DNA from: Cyclobacterium marinum DSM 745
GTDB taxonomy: Bacteria; Bacteroidota; Bacteroidia; Cytophagales; Cyclobacteriaceae
Direction of reading: 5' to 3'
DNA length: 64,000 nucleotides
NCBI RefSeq assembly: GCF_000222485.1
Contig: NC_015914.1
Span: 3,110,501 to 3,174,500 of the forward strand
Made by a program: the position numbers and the translations under genes
Shown here: piece after piece, positions 44,574-53,141 of the stretch
Layout of the letters: each line of letters opens with the position of its first letter
Numbering within the stretch: the stretch's first letter is position 1
Notes under the pieces: generated by a model
Seen by the model: only the letters and a program-made list of their open reading frames with translations
Databases searched by the model: none
What the model was told of the DNA's origin: nothing

Positions 44574-45074
44574 ATGAGTAGAGGATTTGTTAAAGAAGAT
44601 GATCAAGAAGAAATTCCACTGGTTCCCCCTAGAGCTGACTTACCTGCAGGAGTTACAAATTATGTAACGCAAGTGGGTATGGAAGAACTCTTGGCGGAGA
44701 AGGATAGGCTAATAATCGAAAGAGAGCAATTGGATGTCAATGATGATAAAGAGCGGAGAATTGCATTTAATCATATTAATGCGAAATTGAAATTGTTAAA
44801 TACGAGAATAAATAATGCCATAACGGTAGATTTAACAAAGCAGCCACCTCATGTTGTGCGGTTTGGAGCAATAGTGACGCTTAAAATTGACCAAGCTATT
44901 ACAACCAATCAATACCAAATTGTAGGTGTAGATGAAGCTGATGTTTCAAAAGGGAAAATCTCCTTTATTTCCCCAATAGCAAAAATATTAATGGATAAAA
45001 AAATTGGAGATAAAGCAATTTTAAAATTGCCTAAAACAGAAAGGGTGTTTGAAATTATGGGTATAGACTATTGA
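44574..45074 (+). CDS. GreA/GreB-family transcription elongation factor-like protein
   Basis: A 166-residue cytoplasmic protein of the Gre family. The coiled-coil finger is residues about 20-90 (VTQVGMEELLAEKDRLIIEREQL, then ERRIAFNHINAKLKLLNTRINNA), where GreA/B would place two acidic residues near the tip; DVNDDKERR supplies acidic residues at the turn. The C-terminal FKBP-like domain (about 95-166) includes VRFGAIVTLKI, YQIVGVDEADVSKGKISFISPIAKILMDKKIGD and DKAILKLPKTERVFEIMGID. Gre factors bind the RNA polymerase secondary channel to rescue backtracked complexes. The protein is close to GreB-like proteins annotated in Bacteroidota. It stands alone and converges with the DUF3500 gene. Confidence 0.82.
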   Translation: MSRGFVKEDDQEEIPLVPPRADLPAGVTNYVTQVGMEELLAEKDRLIIEREQLDVNDDKERRIAFNHINAKLKLLNTRINNAITVDLTKQPPHVVRFGAIVTLKIDQAITTNQYQIVGVDEADVSKGKISFISPIAKILMDKKIGDKAILKLPKTERVFEIMGIDY

Positions 45075-45135
45075 ATAAATTATAAAAACCTTTCCTGTTT
45101 TTTGGTCTTTCGAATGGTTATGGTTGGTTTATTCT

Positions 45136-46176
45136 TTACTCAGTAACCTGGCCCATATTATTGTCAAGATGGTCTTGAAGATAATGACTTAAAAGTAGAT
45201 CTCCACCGAAGTCATTTTCAAGATCTCGGACAACCGCATGTACATGGTTTGCATTGTTTTGAACATTGTCGTATTCAATCAATAATCCTGCCCCTTGCAC
45301 ACTATAATAATGGGGGTTTCCAATTTCATTTGTTTGAGATCCTGCCCAAGCAAAAGACATGTTCCCCCAACCTGATATTTCAATTCTATTAAGTAATTTT
45401 GATTGATACGCTGCTGTGTATCGAGAAAGGTATACAGCCACCAGTTTCTTAAGTAAGGCCAATTGATTGGGCTGCAATTGATCCCCTTTGATCCCGGGCT
45501 GATCTAAAATCTTTGCTTTTCGAGCATTTGAGGTGATTATATCAGCAGGCGCTTTGTCTGAAAAGATGACTTGTTTCTTTTGCAAGTCGTTTAAAGAATG
45601 CAATAATTCAAAACCTATATTGGTTTCATCTGCCAATACTTGTCTGTTCATTTGTGGTCCGGCCAAAACAATGCCCGGATTTGATCCCATAAAGGAAGGT
45701 GTGGCAGAGGTAATCGTTCCTTCGGTAGAGGAGAAATTCAGAGACAAATGATGTCCCTCTAACCTCCAGCCCCAAGGCTTATCTGAAGAAGGCTTACCAA
45801 AAATGCTGAAATGATAGTTCAAAGGATCTCTATAGGTATCATTTTCAGGTCTGTTTTCTACTTCTCGCAATACATTTTCAAGTTCGATGATGGATTCAGC
45901 TTTTTCTTGTCCAACGGAACCCAAGGAGGCGCGCATCAAATCTAGTGCATGTTTGGATTGCGTGGTATTGAAGTCATGAAAAGTTGGCCCCTTTCTTTCT
46001 CTGGGAACAAAGTGCCAATTGAAGCGTTCGGTGTGATCAAAAGGAAAACAGGCTTGCTTTTTTAATTCAGGATCAAGGCTTTCAATAAACCGATTTGCTG
46101 CCGAAGACAGGTCTTGGGCTTGACTATTGAGCGTAAAGGACAACAATATTAAAAGGGTGTAATAGATGGATTTCAT
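45136..46176 (-). CDS. Secreted DUF3500 protein
   Basis: A 346-residue protein with a Sec signal (MKSIYYTLLILLSFTLNSQAQ). The body carries DUF3500 features: ACFPFDHTERFNWHFVPRERKGPTFHD near residue 42, LDLMRASLGSVGQEKAESIIELENVL near 80, and YHFSIFGKPSSDKPWGWRLEGHHLSLNFS near 120. Toward the end HYYSVQGAGLLIEYDNVQNNANHVHAVVRDLENDFG is conserved. DUF3500 function is not known, though the His and Asp-rich end suggests metal binding. The gene is adjacent to an FG-GAP protein in the same direction (48-bp gap), which may be a functional pair at the cell envelope. Confidence 0.85.
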   Translation of the reverse strand: MKSIYYTLLILLSFTLNSQAQDLSSAANRFIESLDPELKKQACFPFDHTERFNWHFVPRERKGPTFHDFNTTQSKHALDLMRASLGSVGQEKAESIIELENVLREVENRPENDTYRDPLNYHFSIFGKPSSDKPWGWRLEGHHLSLNFSSTEGTITSATPSFMGSNPGIVLAGPQMNRQVLADETNIGFELLHSLNDLQKKQVIFSDKAPADIITSNARKAKILDQPGIKGDQLQPNQLALLKKLVAVYLSRYTAAYQSKLLNRIEISGWGNMSFAWAGSQTNEIGNPHYYSVQGAGLLIEYDNVQNNANHVHAVVRDLENDFGGDLLLSHYLQDHLDNNMGQVTE

Positions 46177-46224
46177 ATTTTAAAGTGTTTGGATCAAACT
46201 AAATGGAAACTTATCATTTCGTAT

Positions 46225-47394
46225 TTAATAACTTTTATTCCAGTAGATTTTTAAATTTTTACTGGCTCTTCCTGAGGCTATTATTTCAGGTTTTCCGTCT
46301 CCATCTAAATCTGCGATTTTTAAATCTTCACAAGCCATTCCATTTTTGTCCAGCCAATGTTTTTTCCAGGATCCATCCTCCTGAGGGACCAATATTTTTA
46401 TGCCCAAATCTCCATCGTCATTGGGTTCTCTCCATCCTACAACAATTTGGTCCATGCCCATATTCAATAGGTCTCCGGTGGCTAAACCATGACCTTGTTT
46501 CATGGCTGCCGTAAGAACAGTTCGATTTAAATTCCCTAAAGCAAATGCTTTATCCTCTCCGAGTGTATAAATAGAGAGAGTTGAGCCGTGAAAAGGTTCT
46601 ATCCCGGCAAGAAATGGTTTGCCTTTGGTATCATGGCCAATGCGTATTTCACCAAAACCATACTCATTAATTAACCAGCCATTATTGCTACCAGGTACCC
46701 ATTTACCATCTTCAAAGGTTAAGGTTTTGACCCCTTCTTTTCCTCCGATTTGCAATGTCTCTCCATTCTCTCCGGATACAGGATCCATATTATGTGTTAC
46801 ATGCATGCTTTGGTCAATTACCCAGTTTTTCCATTGCCTTCCTTTTTGGTCTGCCTGTTCATAAGCAATGACCTTAACTCCTTTGCCGGCACCACCTTTG
46901 TTTCCTTGACCATGCAATGGTAAAACTATAAGATGAAATAAATCATTGGTAGCCTTTACCCATCGCATGCGGTGAACGGTAGGTTCATGGTGCAGTTTAA
47001 CCGGTTCCCACCCCTGAGTCGGGTCATCTGGTCTGATTAGATAATGCACTGAACCTGACTTTTGTTTGTCCACTGTTTCTCCGGGATTCCATTGTGCGCC
47101 AACTGCTACTTCCACCTTTCCGTCCCCATTTATATCTCTTGCAGCTATGCAAACATTGTCAGATTCAGTAAGGTTTTCCACCATGACAAACCTTTTCCAA
47201 TCGCCATTTCTGTACCAAACAAATTCTTTTTTATCAGCCAGTAAAATATCAGGTTTTCCATCACCATCTACATCACCTATTGCGAGACCATAGCCTATCT
47301 CTATATTGCTGTCCAGTGTTTGGGCCTCAAATTGTGGTTCCGGAGAATTGTTTATTAAAACAGTTGAAAACAAATAGGTGAGCCAATGTATCAT
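46225..47394 (-). CDS. Secreted FG-GAP/VCBS-repeat protein
   Basis: A 389-residue protein with a probable uncleaved or weak signal (MIHWLTYLFSTVLINNSPEP). FG-GAP-type repeats carry calcium-binding loops: GDVDGDGKPDILLAD near residue 39, DINGDGKVEVAVGAQW near 87 and IADLDGDGKPEIIASG near 360. This is the seven-bladed beta-propeller seen in secreted Bacteroidota proteins that act as binding or lyase modules. I see no catalytic motif. It runs in the same direction as the DUF3500 gene (48-bp gap). Confidence 0.82.
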   Translation of the reverse strand: MIHWLTYLFSTVLINNSPEPQFEAQTLDSNIEIGYGLAIGDVDGDGKPDILLADKKEFVWYRNGDWKRFVMVENLTESDNVCIAARDINGDGKVEVAVGAQWNPGETVDKQKSGSVHYLIRPDDPTQGWEPVKLHHEPTVHRMRWVKATNDLFHLIVLPLHGQGNKGGAGKGVKVIAYEQADQKGRQWKNWVIDQSMHVTHNMDPVSGENGETLQIGGKEGVKTLTFEDGKWVPGSNNGWLINEYGFGEIRIGHDTKGKPFLAGIEPFHGSTLSIYTLGEDKAFALGNLNRTVLTAAMKQGHGLATGDLLNMGMDQIVVGWREPNDDGDLGIKILVPQEDGSWKKHWLDKNGMACEDLKIADLDGDGKPEIIASGRASKNLKIYWNKSY

Positions 47395-47473
47395 AGTTAT
47401 CTTTTTTGGGTTACTGTTTCAATAAATTTAATTAAAAAAATGATAAATGGCTAAAATCTATTAAATAAGAATA

Positions 47474-48139
47474 TTAGGTCACTGATTGACCGGTTTTAAG
47501 AAATAAACGGATGGCGTCGGCGATTTCTACTTTTCCTTCCAAGATTTCGAAAACCTGTTTTCCATCAATTCCATGATCCAACATGTGAATCAAGACCGCT
47601 GCAACATCTGCCCTTGAAATGCTTCCTTTTTCATTGAAAATATCTGCTACTTTTATTTTGCCAGTGTAGGGGCCGTCGGTTAAACTTCCTGGTCTAACAA
47701 TGGCATAAGGAAGGTTGGTGGCTTTAAGGTATTCATCCGCTGCTTTTTTTGCCAATAGATAATGTTGCATGGTCTCATCAGCCTTTTCGGCATTTTCTGC
47801 TCCTCTTGAACTTAACATGACAAACTTTCTTATACCGTGTTTGATGGAATAATCCACACTTTTAATGGCTCCCTGCTTGTCTACTAAATCCGTCTTATCT
47901 TTTCCTGTTTTTGAACCGGACCCGGCTGCAAAAATCACCTTGTCAATATTTTGGAGGGCGTGTTCAAAGTTCTCTTCAAGATCAGCAATGACAGTAGATA
48001 TGCCTTTGCTTTCAAAATAATTCTCTTGTGATTTTTCCCGAATCATGGCTACAGGGGAATAATCTGAATGATTTGCAAGATTTTCGGATAATATCCTGCC
48101 AATGTTGCCATTTGCTCCAATAATCAATACTTTTTCCAT
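47474..48139 (-). CDS. Atypical SDR, NAD(P)H-binding protein
   Basis: A 221-residue cytoplasmic Rossmann-fold protein. The glycine motif is GANGNIG (residues 8-14), with IADLEENFEHALQNIDKVIFAAGSGSKTG downstream and SSRGAENAEKADETMQHYLLAKKAADEYLKAT near 120. It is of the NmrA/YwnB-like atypical SDR group, many of which reduce flavins or biliverdin or sense NADP. The YLLAKKA segment supplies a tyrosine-lysine pair in register with classic SDR. No neighbour indicates a substrate. It has 197 bp of upstream sequence, so is probably monocistronic. Confidence 0.85.
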   Translation of the reverse strand: MEKVLIIGANGNIGRILSENLANHSDYSPVAMIREKSQENYFESKGISTVIADLEENFEHALQNIDKVIFAAGSGSKTGKDKTDLVDKQGAIKSVDYSIKHGIRKFVMLSSRGAENAEKADETMQHYLLAKKAADEYLKATNLPYAIVRPGSLTDGPYTGKIKVADIFNEKGSISRADVAAVLIHMLDHGIDGKQVFEILEGKVEIADAIRLFLKTGQSVT

Positions 48140-48336
48140 AGTTATTTATAGTTTATTTGGAGACCGTCCAATAACTGTTCCAATCCTACCAAATATTTAG
48201 GAAGTGGGGCAAGACATGCAAAAAAAACTATTATTTATTTCTTCGAAAAGGGCCCTAAAAAAATTAGCTCCTGTATATAAGGTATGGTATGAATCAAAAA
48301 TAATCGTTAATTATTACAAAGGTTATAATAAGTCGG

Positions 48337-49176
48337 TTAGATTTTTTTTACTAATTCCAGAATGATTTTCCGCATTAAAGGTTCTGCTTTTGCTGCTGCC
48401 TGAAGAATATCCGAAAGGGTAATTTTTTTAATGTTCCCAGGTGTGCATAGGTCCGTAATTGCCGAAAGGGCAAAGATTTTCATGCCTGATTGAACAGCAA
48501 CGATTACTTCGGGAATAGTGCTCATTCCCACTGCATCAGCACCGATTGTTCTGAGGTATCTGTATTCAGCGGGAGTTTCTAAATTAGGACCTTGTACTCC
48601 TGCATAAACCCCTCTTCGCAGTGTTGAATGGGTCTTGTGATCTACTTGAAAGGCCCGTGAAATCATTTCTTTACTGTAGGCCTCGCTCATATCTGGAAAA
48701 CGGTCTCCAAACGCTTGTTCATGCTTTCCTCTCAGTGGGTTTTCCGGAAAGAGATCAATGTGGTCTTCTAAAACCATCACATCCCCAATATTAAATTCGG
48801 GATTCAATCCACCTGAAGCATTGGATACAAACAAATACCGGACACCTATTCTTTTCATTACTCTAATTGGAAAGGTTACTTCTTTCATTGTATAACCTTC
48901 ATAGTAATGAAACCTACCTTCCATAGCCAGCACAAGCTTTCCTCCAAATCTACCAAGAATTAACTTTCCTTTATGAGAAGTTACAGTGGAGGTTGGGAAA
49001 TTCGGGATTTCTACATAGGGGATTTCTTTGAGTATCTCTATGTCACTGAGTAATCCACCCAAACCAGTTCCTAATATGATGCCTATATCCGGTTTGTTAC
49101 CTAAAAATCCTTCTAAGAAAGTTGCTGACTCTCTGATTTTGTCTGAATAATTGGTTTCAATACCTTTGTTCTGCAT
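48337..49176 (-). CDS. punA: Purine nucleoside phosphorylase, trimeric type
   Basis: A 279-residue cytoplasmic PNP from the ATG at 49176; an upstream Met (49242) would give 22 extra residues not typical for the family. The enzyme cleaves (deoxy)nucleosides with phosphate to free base and ribose 1-phosphate. Signatures: IGIILGTGLGGL (31-42), VTSHKGKLILG with phosphate contacts, MEGRFHYYEGY, and AGVQGPNLETPAEYR with Glu200 (the human Glu201 base contact). At Asp242 in SAITDLCTPG the human Asn243 equivalent is Asp, a change that in other trimeric PNPs broadens specificity to adenosine. The family call is firm; the adenosine point is inference. Confidence 0.93.
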   Translation of the reverse strand: MQNKGIETNYSDKIRESATFLEGFLGNKPDIGIILGTGLGGLLSDIEILKEIPYVEIPNFPTSTVTSHKGKLILGRFGGKLVLAMEGRFHYYEGYTMKEVTFPIRVMKRIGVRYLFVSNASGGLNPEFNIGDVMVLEDHIDLFPENPLRGKHEQAFGDRFPDMSEAYSKEMISRAFQVDHKTHSTLRRGVYAGVQGPNLETPAEYRYLRTIGADAVGMSTIPEVIVAVQSGMKIFALSAITDLCTPGNIKKITLSDILQAAAKAEPLMRKIILELVKKI

Positions 49177-49633
49177 AATTTGTAAATGATGAGGAGGTGA
49201 AGTTGAAAAACTACGAAGGTAAATATAGCCATATGCTTTCAATGTTTCATTTTGAAAAATTGAAATTTAAATAATAGTGTTCCTTTAATCCCACTTATAT
49301 AGATGGATTTCCTGAGTTTTTTCGAGGAGTTTTGAGTTTCTGAGAAATTAAGCCTGTTTGAAGATTTCAACACAGCAGCGTTATGATTAGGTTATAGACA
49401 GCAAGGAAGTAGTTGATTTTAAAAGGGTTTTAGCACTTTGTGGATTGTCTATGAAATATTTAGGCTTTAAAGCCCAATTAAGAAAAAGAAAAGATTTTTG
49501 GCTGCTATATTTATTTTGCCTCCAAGGGATAGGCAAAACCTATGCTTTATCTTGATTTTGCATCCAAAATAAAACAGGGGAAACAGAAACTTTATGAGGG
49601 ACTCAATTGTAGTATTGTATTAAATTAGCTTGT
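49177..49633. other. Divergent intergenic region
   Basis: A 457-bp gap between leftward punA and the rightward FMN reductase. GGCTTTAAAGCC at 49463-49474 is a perfect 12-bp palindrome of unknown meaning. No gene or consensus promoter is evident. Confidence 0.4.
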
Positions 49634-50158
49634 ATGATTAAAATTATTGTCGGAACCAATCGTAAGAATGCGATTTCCGGTATCATTGCCAAAATTTATC
49701 AGCAACTTTTGGATCAGCATGGTGCCAAAGGAGAGATTGTCAGCCTCGCAGACCTACCTGAAGACTTTGTTTTCACAGCTTTGTATGAACACAATGGTAA
49801 AAATAAGGGCTTCAATAACATCCACAATCAAATTAAAAGTGGTGATAAGTTTGTTTTTATTGTGCCGGAATACAATGGTTCATTTCCCGGCATTCTAAAG
49901 TCATTTATTGATGGAATGACCTATCCAAATAGCTTTAGTTCAAAAAAATGTGCCTTGGTTGGTATTTCTTCAGGTATCGGAGGGGGTGGCATTGCACTCA
50001 GCCACCTTACCGATATCTTCAATTACCTGGGTATGCATGTACTGGCCAATAAAATAAAATTGGCCAAGATAGAGGAAAATATGTCAAACGAACATGTAAC
50101 CAACAGGTTATATATGACCTTATTAAATGAGCAAGCAAAAATGTTGATTGACTTTTAA
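49634..50158 (+). CDS. NADPH-dependent FMN reductase family protein
   Basis: A 174-residue flavodoxin-fold reductase. Residues 2-14 (IKIIVGTNRKNAI) form the phosphate loop, FVFIVPEYNGSFPGILKSFIDGM (about 73-95) is the FMN/substrate motif (PEYN), and SSGIGGGGIALSHL near 115 completes the site. The family reduces FMN, azo dyes or quinones with NAD(P)H; the natural role here is unknown. It stops at 50158 and converges with ftsZ; a perfect palindrome covers both stop codons, limiting transcription into each other. Confidence 0.87.
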   Translation: MIKIIVGTNRKNAISGIIAKIYQQLLDQHGAKGEIVSLADLPEDFVFTALYEHNGKNKGFNNIHNQIKSGDKFVFIVPEYNGSFPGILKSFIDGMTYPNSFSSKKCALVGISSGIGGGGIALSHLTDIFNYLGMHVLANKIKLAKIEENMSNEHVTNRLYMTLLNEQAKMLIDF

Positions 50159-50173
50159 AAGTCAATCAACATT
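50140..50173. terminator. Perfect 34-bp palindrome at convergent stop codons
   Basis: AATGTTGATTGACTTTT (50140-50156) is followed directly by its reverse complement (50157-50173), with no loop. The stop codons of the FMN reductase gene (TAA) and of ftsZ (TGA, complement) lie inside. It could act as a bidirectional terminator, though a long T-run is missing on the plus side. The symmetry is so strict that selection is likely. Confidence 0.6.
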
Positions 50174-51775
50174 GTCATGCAAAAACCTGTTATTGCTGAT
50201 GATTTCATTGTCATCATTCAAGTTAAATTTTGAAATACTTCTTTCAGAACTGTGCTGCACCTCCTGAAGCTTCACCTTTTTCCTAAGGTAGGCTGGCACC
50301 TCTATTTTTTCCTTAAATTCTTCCGGAGTCTGGTTTACAGACCGCATATGCCTTAATTTTTCAAATCTATCGTGCGCTCGTTTAAGGGCTTTTGCCTTAA
50401 TTTGCTCAAAATAGTCAGATTGATTAATCGTTTGTGTATCCGGTTGTTTGGCCTCTTCTTGTTTGGGTTCGGGCTTGTCAAATAAAGACAATACTTTCTT
50501 TGGCTCAGCTTTTGGCTGAGGACTTATGTATTCAAATTCCTCAGAATCTTCAGTTTCTGCGGTATCCATTCTTGGTTTTTCATTGGCAGGATTTTCTGTT
50601 ACCTGATTGACCACAGGTTCTTTTATTTGTGGTGGCTCCTGTGCCGATACAGTAGATTGCTGAACAGTAAAGGTTACGGATTGTCCTGGTGTTGTGCTTT
50701 CTTCTTCTTTTGAAGTTTTACCGGATTCCAAATCGATTACCTTTTTGGTCTCGCTGTCATCTTTTTTATTGCTATTGACTTTATCAGCTAGTGAATTGGT
50801 TTCGAAACCCGTAGCAATGACTGTAACCCTAATTCCTTTCTTAAGGTCTTGGTCAATGCCTTGACCAAATATCACATCTGCCATATCTCCAGCACGTTCT
50901 TGGATGTACTCAGTGATTTCCACAAGCTCGTCCATAGACAATTCTTCTTCTTCTCCTGACATGATGGAAAGTAGAATTTTTTCTGCTCCTTTGATGTCCA
51001 CATTGTTGAGTAATGGAGAAGAAATTGCTTTTTCAGCAGCTTTGATAGCTCTGCCTTCTCCTTCTTCCATGGCTGAGCCCATTACTGCAGCTCCTGCATC
51101 TTTCATCACCGTTTTCACATCTTCGAAATCCACGTTAACATCTTGTGTTTCTGTAATGATTTCAGCAATTGATTTTGCGGCAGTACTCAATATATTGTCT
51201 GCCTTTCCAAATGCTTGACGAATAGGTAGATTCCCATAAATGTCTCGTAGTTTGTCATTCAGAATTACCAAGACAGTATCACAACTTTCTTTAAGAGCTT
51301 CTATTCCTGCTTGAGCCGAAAATGTTTTTTTCCTTCCTTCGAAGATAAAAGGTGCAGTGACAATACCTACTGTGAGGATGTCCATGTCCTTTGCAATTTT
51401 TGCAATTACCGGAGCCGCTCCTGTTCCGGTACCTCCACCCATACCAGCGGTGATAAATACCATCTTGGTATTGTCTTCAAGTAGTTTTCTGATATCATCC
51501 TTGCTTTCCAAAGCAGCATTTTTCCCTCTTTCAGGGTTGGCTCCTGCACCTAATCCTTCGGTCAGGTGAGCCCCTATCTGCAATTTTAAGGGAACCGGAC
51601 TGCTTTTAAGTGCTTGGGAATCCGTGTTGACTACCACAAATTCCACATCCTTTATCCCCTGATTAAACATGTGATTCACTGCGTTGGAACCACCTCCTCC
51701 TACACCGATGACCTTAATGATCGATCGATGGTTTTTCTGAATATCAAATTTATAATCTTTCATGATGCTTGACAT
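50162..51775 (-). CDS. ftsZ: Cell division protein FtsZ
   Basis: The tubulin-like GTPase that forms the Z-ring. Of 537 residues, the core (about 15-330) has VIGVGGGGSNAVNHM and the T4 loop GGGTGTG at 113-119. A long acidic/proline-rich linker (about 335-485) follows, with VPAYLRKKV near 493. The protein ends in SNNRFLHDNVD, a tail I associate with Bacteroidota FtsZ and probably the partner-binding C-terminal peptide. Start is the ATG at 51775 with an AGAGG sequence just upstream; an internal Met at residue 5 is a possible start. It is the last gene of the dcw run, 38 bp after ftsA, and its 3' end lies in a 34-bp palindrome. Confidence 0.97.
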   Translation of the reverse strand: MSSIMKDYKFDIQKNHRSIIKVIGVGGGGSNAVNHMFNQGIKDVEFVVVNTDSQALKSSPVPLKLQIGAHLTEGLGAGANPERGKNAALESKDDIRKLLEDNTKMVFITAGMGGGTGTGAAPVIAKIAKDMDILTVGIVTAPFIFEGRKKTFSAQAGIEALKESCDTVLVILNDKLRDIYGNLPIRQAFGKADNILSTAAKSIAEIITETQDVNVDFEDVKTVMKDAGAAVMGSAMEEGEGRAIKAAEKAISSPLLNNVDIKGAEKILLSIMSGEEEELSMDELVEITEYIQERAGDMADVIFGQGIDQDLKKGIRVTVIATGFETNSLADKVNSNKKDDSETKKVIDLESGKTSKEEESTTPGQSVTFTVQQSTVSAQEPPQIKEPVVNQVTENPANEKPRMDTAETEDSEEFEYISPQPKAEPKKVLSLFDKPEPKQEEAKQPDTQTINQSDYFEQIKAKALKRAHDRFEKLRHMRSVNQTPEEFKEKIEVPAYLRKKVKLQEVQHSSERSISKFNLNDDNEIISNNRFLHDNVD

Positions 51776-51813
51776 TTTTCCTCTTTTGAATACTGTGTTT
51801 TTTACTTCTGATA

Positions 51814-53130
51814 TTAATAATTTTCGGAGTCGTCTCCGATATCATCTGTAATGAATCTCTTTAACTTTTTGGTTATTGAACCAAAAATATCACTACCACT
51901 TTGGTCTACACGGAAACTTTTCTTTTCTGTAGTAGTTTTTAAGCTCTCTTTTTGTCGGTAGGTGTCTTCTCGATCATCTAGTCCTCTAAAGCCTGCCAAT
52001 ACCAAGCCAACCGTGGTGGCATACATCGGGCTTTTCACATCCTCTACCTTAGATTTACCTAGGTGTTCATTTGGATAGCCAATTCTGGTGTCTAGACCTG
52101 TAATGTATTCGAAAAGTGGACCTACACCATGTAATAAAGAGCCTCCTCCGGTCAATACAATTCCGCCGGCTAGTTTCTTGTATACTCCGCTCGTTGCAAT
52201 CTCAGATTGAACCATTTCAACAATCTCTTCCATTCTTGCTTGGATTATTGAAGCAAGGTTTTTGACCGAGATTTCTTTTGGTGGTCTGTTGCGCAAACCC
52301 GGAATAGATACTATTTCATTCGGATTGGCTTCTTCCGCAATGGCTTTGCCAAATTTTGTTTTAAGCAATTCTGCCTGATGTTGCATTACCATGCAACCTT
52401 CTTTGATATCTGCGGTAATAATATTTCCTCCAAATGGTATTACTGCGGTATGTCGAATGATATTGTCATAAAATATGGCTACGTCAGTGGTGCCACCTCC
52501 AATGTCTACCAGGCAAACTCCAGCTTCTTTATCCATGTCGCTAAGGACTGATAAGGAACTAGCCAAAGGTTCAAGGATCAAAGCTTTGGATTGTAGGCTG
52601 GCGCGTTTTACACACCTGTCAATATTGTTAATTGCAGCAGATTGAGCAGTAATAATATGGAAATGAGCTTCCATGCGTGCCCCGGACATACCCACAGGAT
52701 CCCTGATGCCTTCCTCATAATCTATGGTGTAATCTTGAGGCATTACATGAATAATCCTATTTCCCGGAGGTACCACAATGTTTTCCATGTCATTGGACAA
52801 CCTTCGTACATCCTCAACTGTTATTTCTTCATCATTAGGACTTCTGATGATTACACCATGGTGAATTGAGCTGCGAATGTGTTGGCCTGCAATTCCCACG
52901 ATTACTTCTCCTATGTCTACATTAGACATTTCAGAAGCTTCATTTACTGCTTTGGTAATGGCATTGACAGTTTTGTCTATGTTGGTAACGATGCCCCTGA
53001 TTACGCCATCAGAAACTGCTTTACCCATACCCAACACCTCTAGCTTACCATATTCGTTCTTTCGACCTATAATGGCACATATTTTTGTGGTGCCGATATC
53101 CAGTCCTACAATGAGTTTTTCGTTTTCCAT
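51814..53130 (-). CDS. ftsA: Cell division protein FtsA
   Basis: A 438-residue actin-like ATPase that tethers FtsZ to the membrane. Motifs: LIVGLDIGTTKICAIIG (5-21), DIGGGTTDVAIF near 208 (phosphate 2), and IVLTGGGSLLHGV near 340 (adenosine motif). The C-terminal helix (SGSDIFGSITKKLKRFITDDIGDDSENY) contains the amphipathic membrane-targeting segment. Length exceeds that of E. coli FtsA (420) slightly. It precedes ftsZ and follows ftsQ within the cluster, the canonical order. Confidence 0.97.
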   Translation of the reverse strand: MENEKLIVGLDIGTTKICAIIGRKNEYGKLEVLGMGKAVSDGVIRGIVTNIDKTVNAITKAVNEASEMSNVDIGEVIVGIAGQHIRSSIHHGVIIRSPNDEEITVEDVRRLSNDMENIVVPPGNRIIHVMPQDYTIDYEEGIRDPVGMSGARMEAHFHIITAQSAAINNIDRCVKRASLQSKALILEPLASSLSVLSDMDKEAGVCLVDIGGGTTDVAIFYDNIIRHTAVIPFGGNIITADIKEGCMVMQHQAELLKTKFGKAIAEEANPNEIVSIPGLRNRPPKEISVKNLASIIQARMEEIVEMVQSEIATSGVYKKLAGGIVLTGGGSLLHGVGPLFEYITGLDTRIGYPNEHLGKSKVEDVKSPMYATTVGLVLAGFRGLDDREDTYRQKESLKTTTEKKSFRVDQSGSDIFGSITKKLKRFITDDIGDDSENY

Positions 53131-53141
53131 AGCGCTAACAA

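Noticed and set aside
51357..51569. Hydrophobic frame antisense to ftsZ
   Set aside because: Shadow of the glycine-rich GTPase core in another frame.
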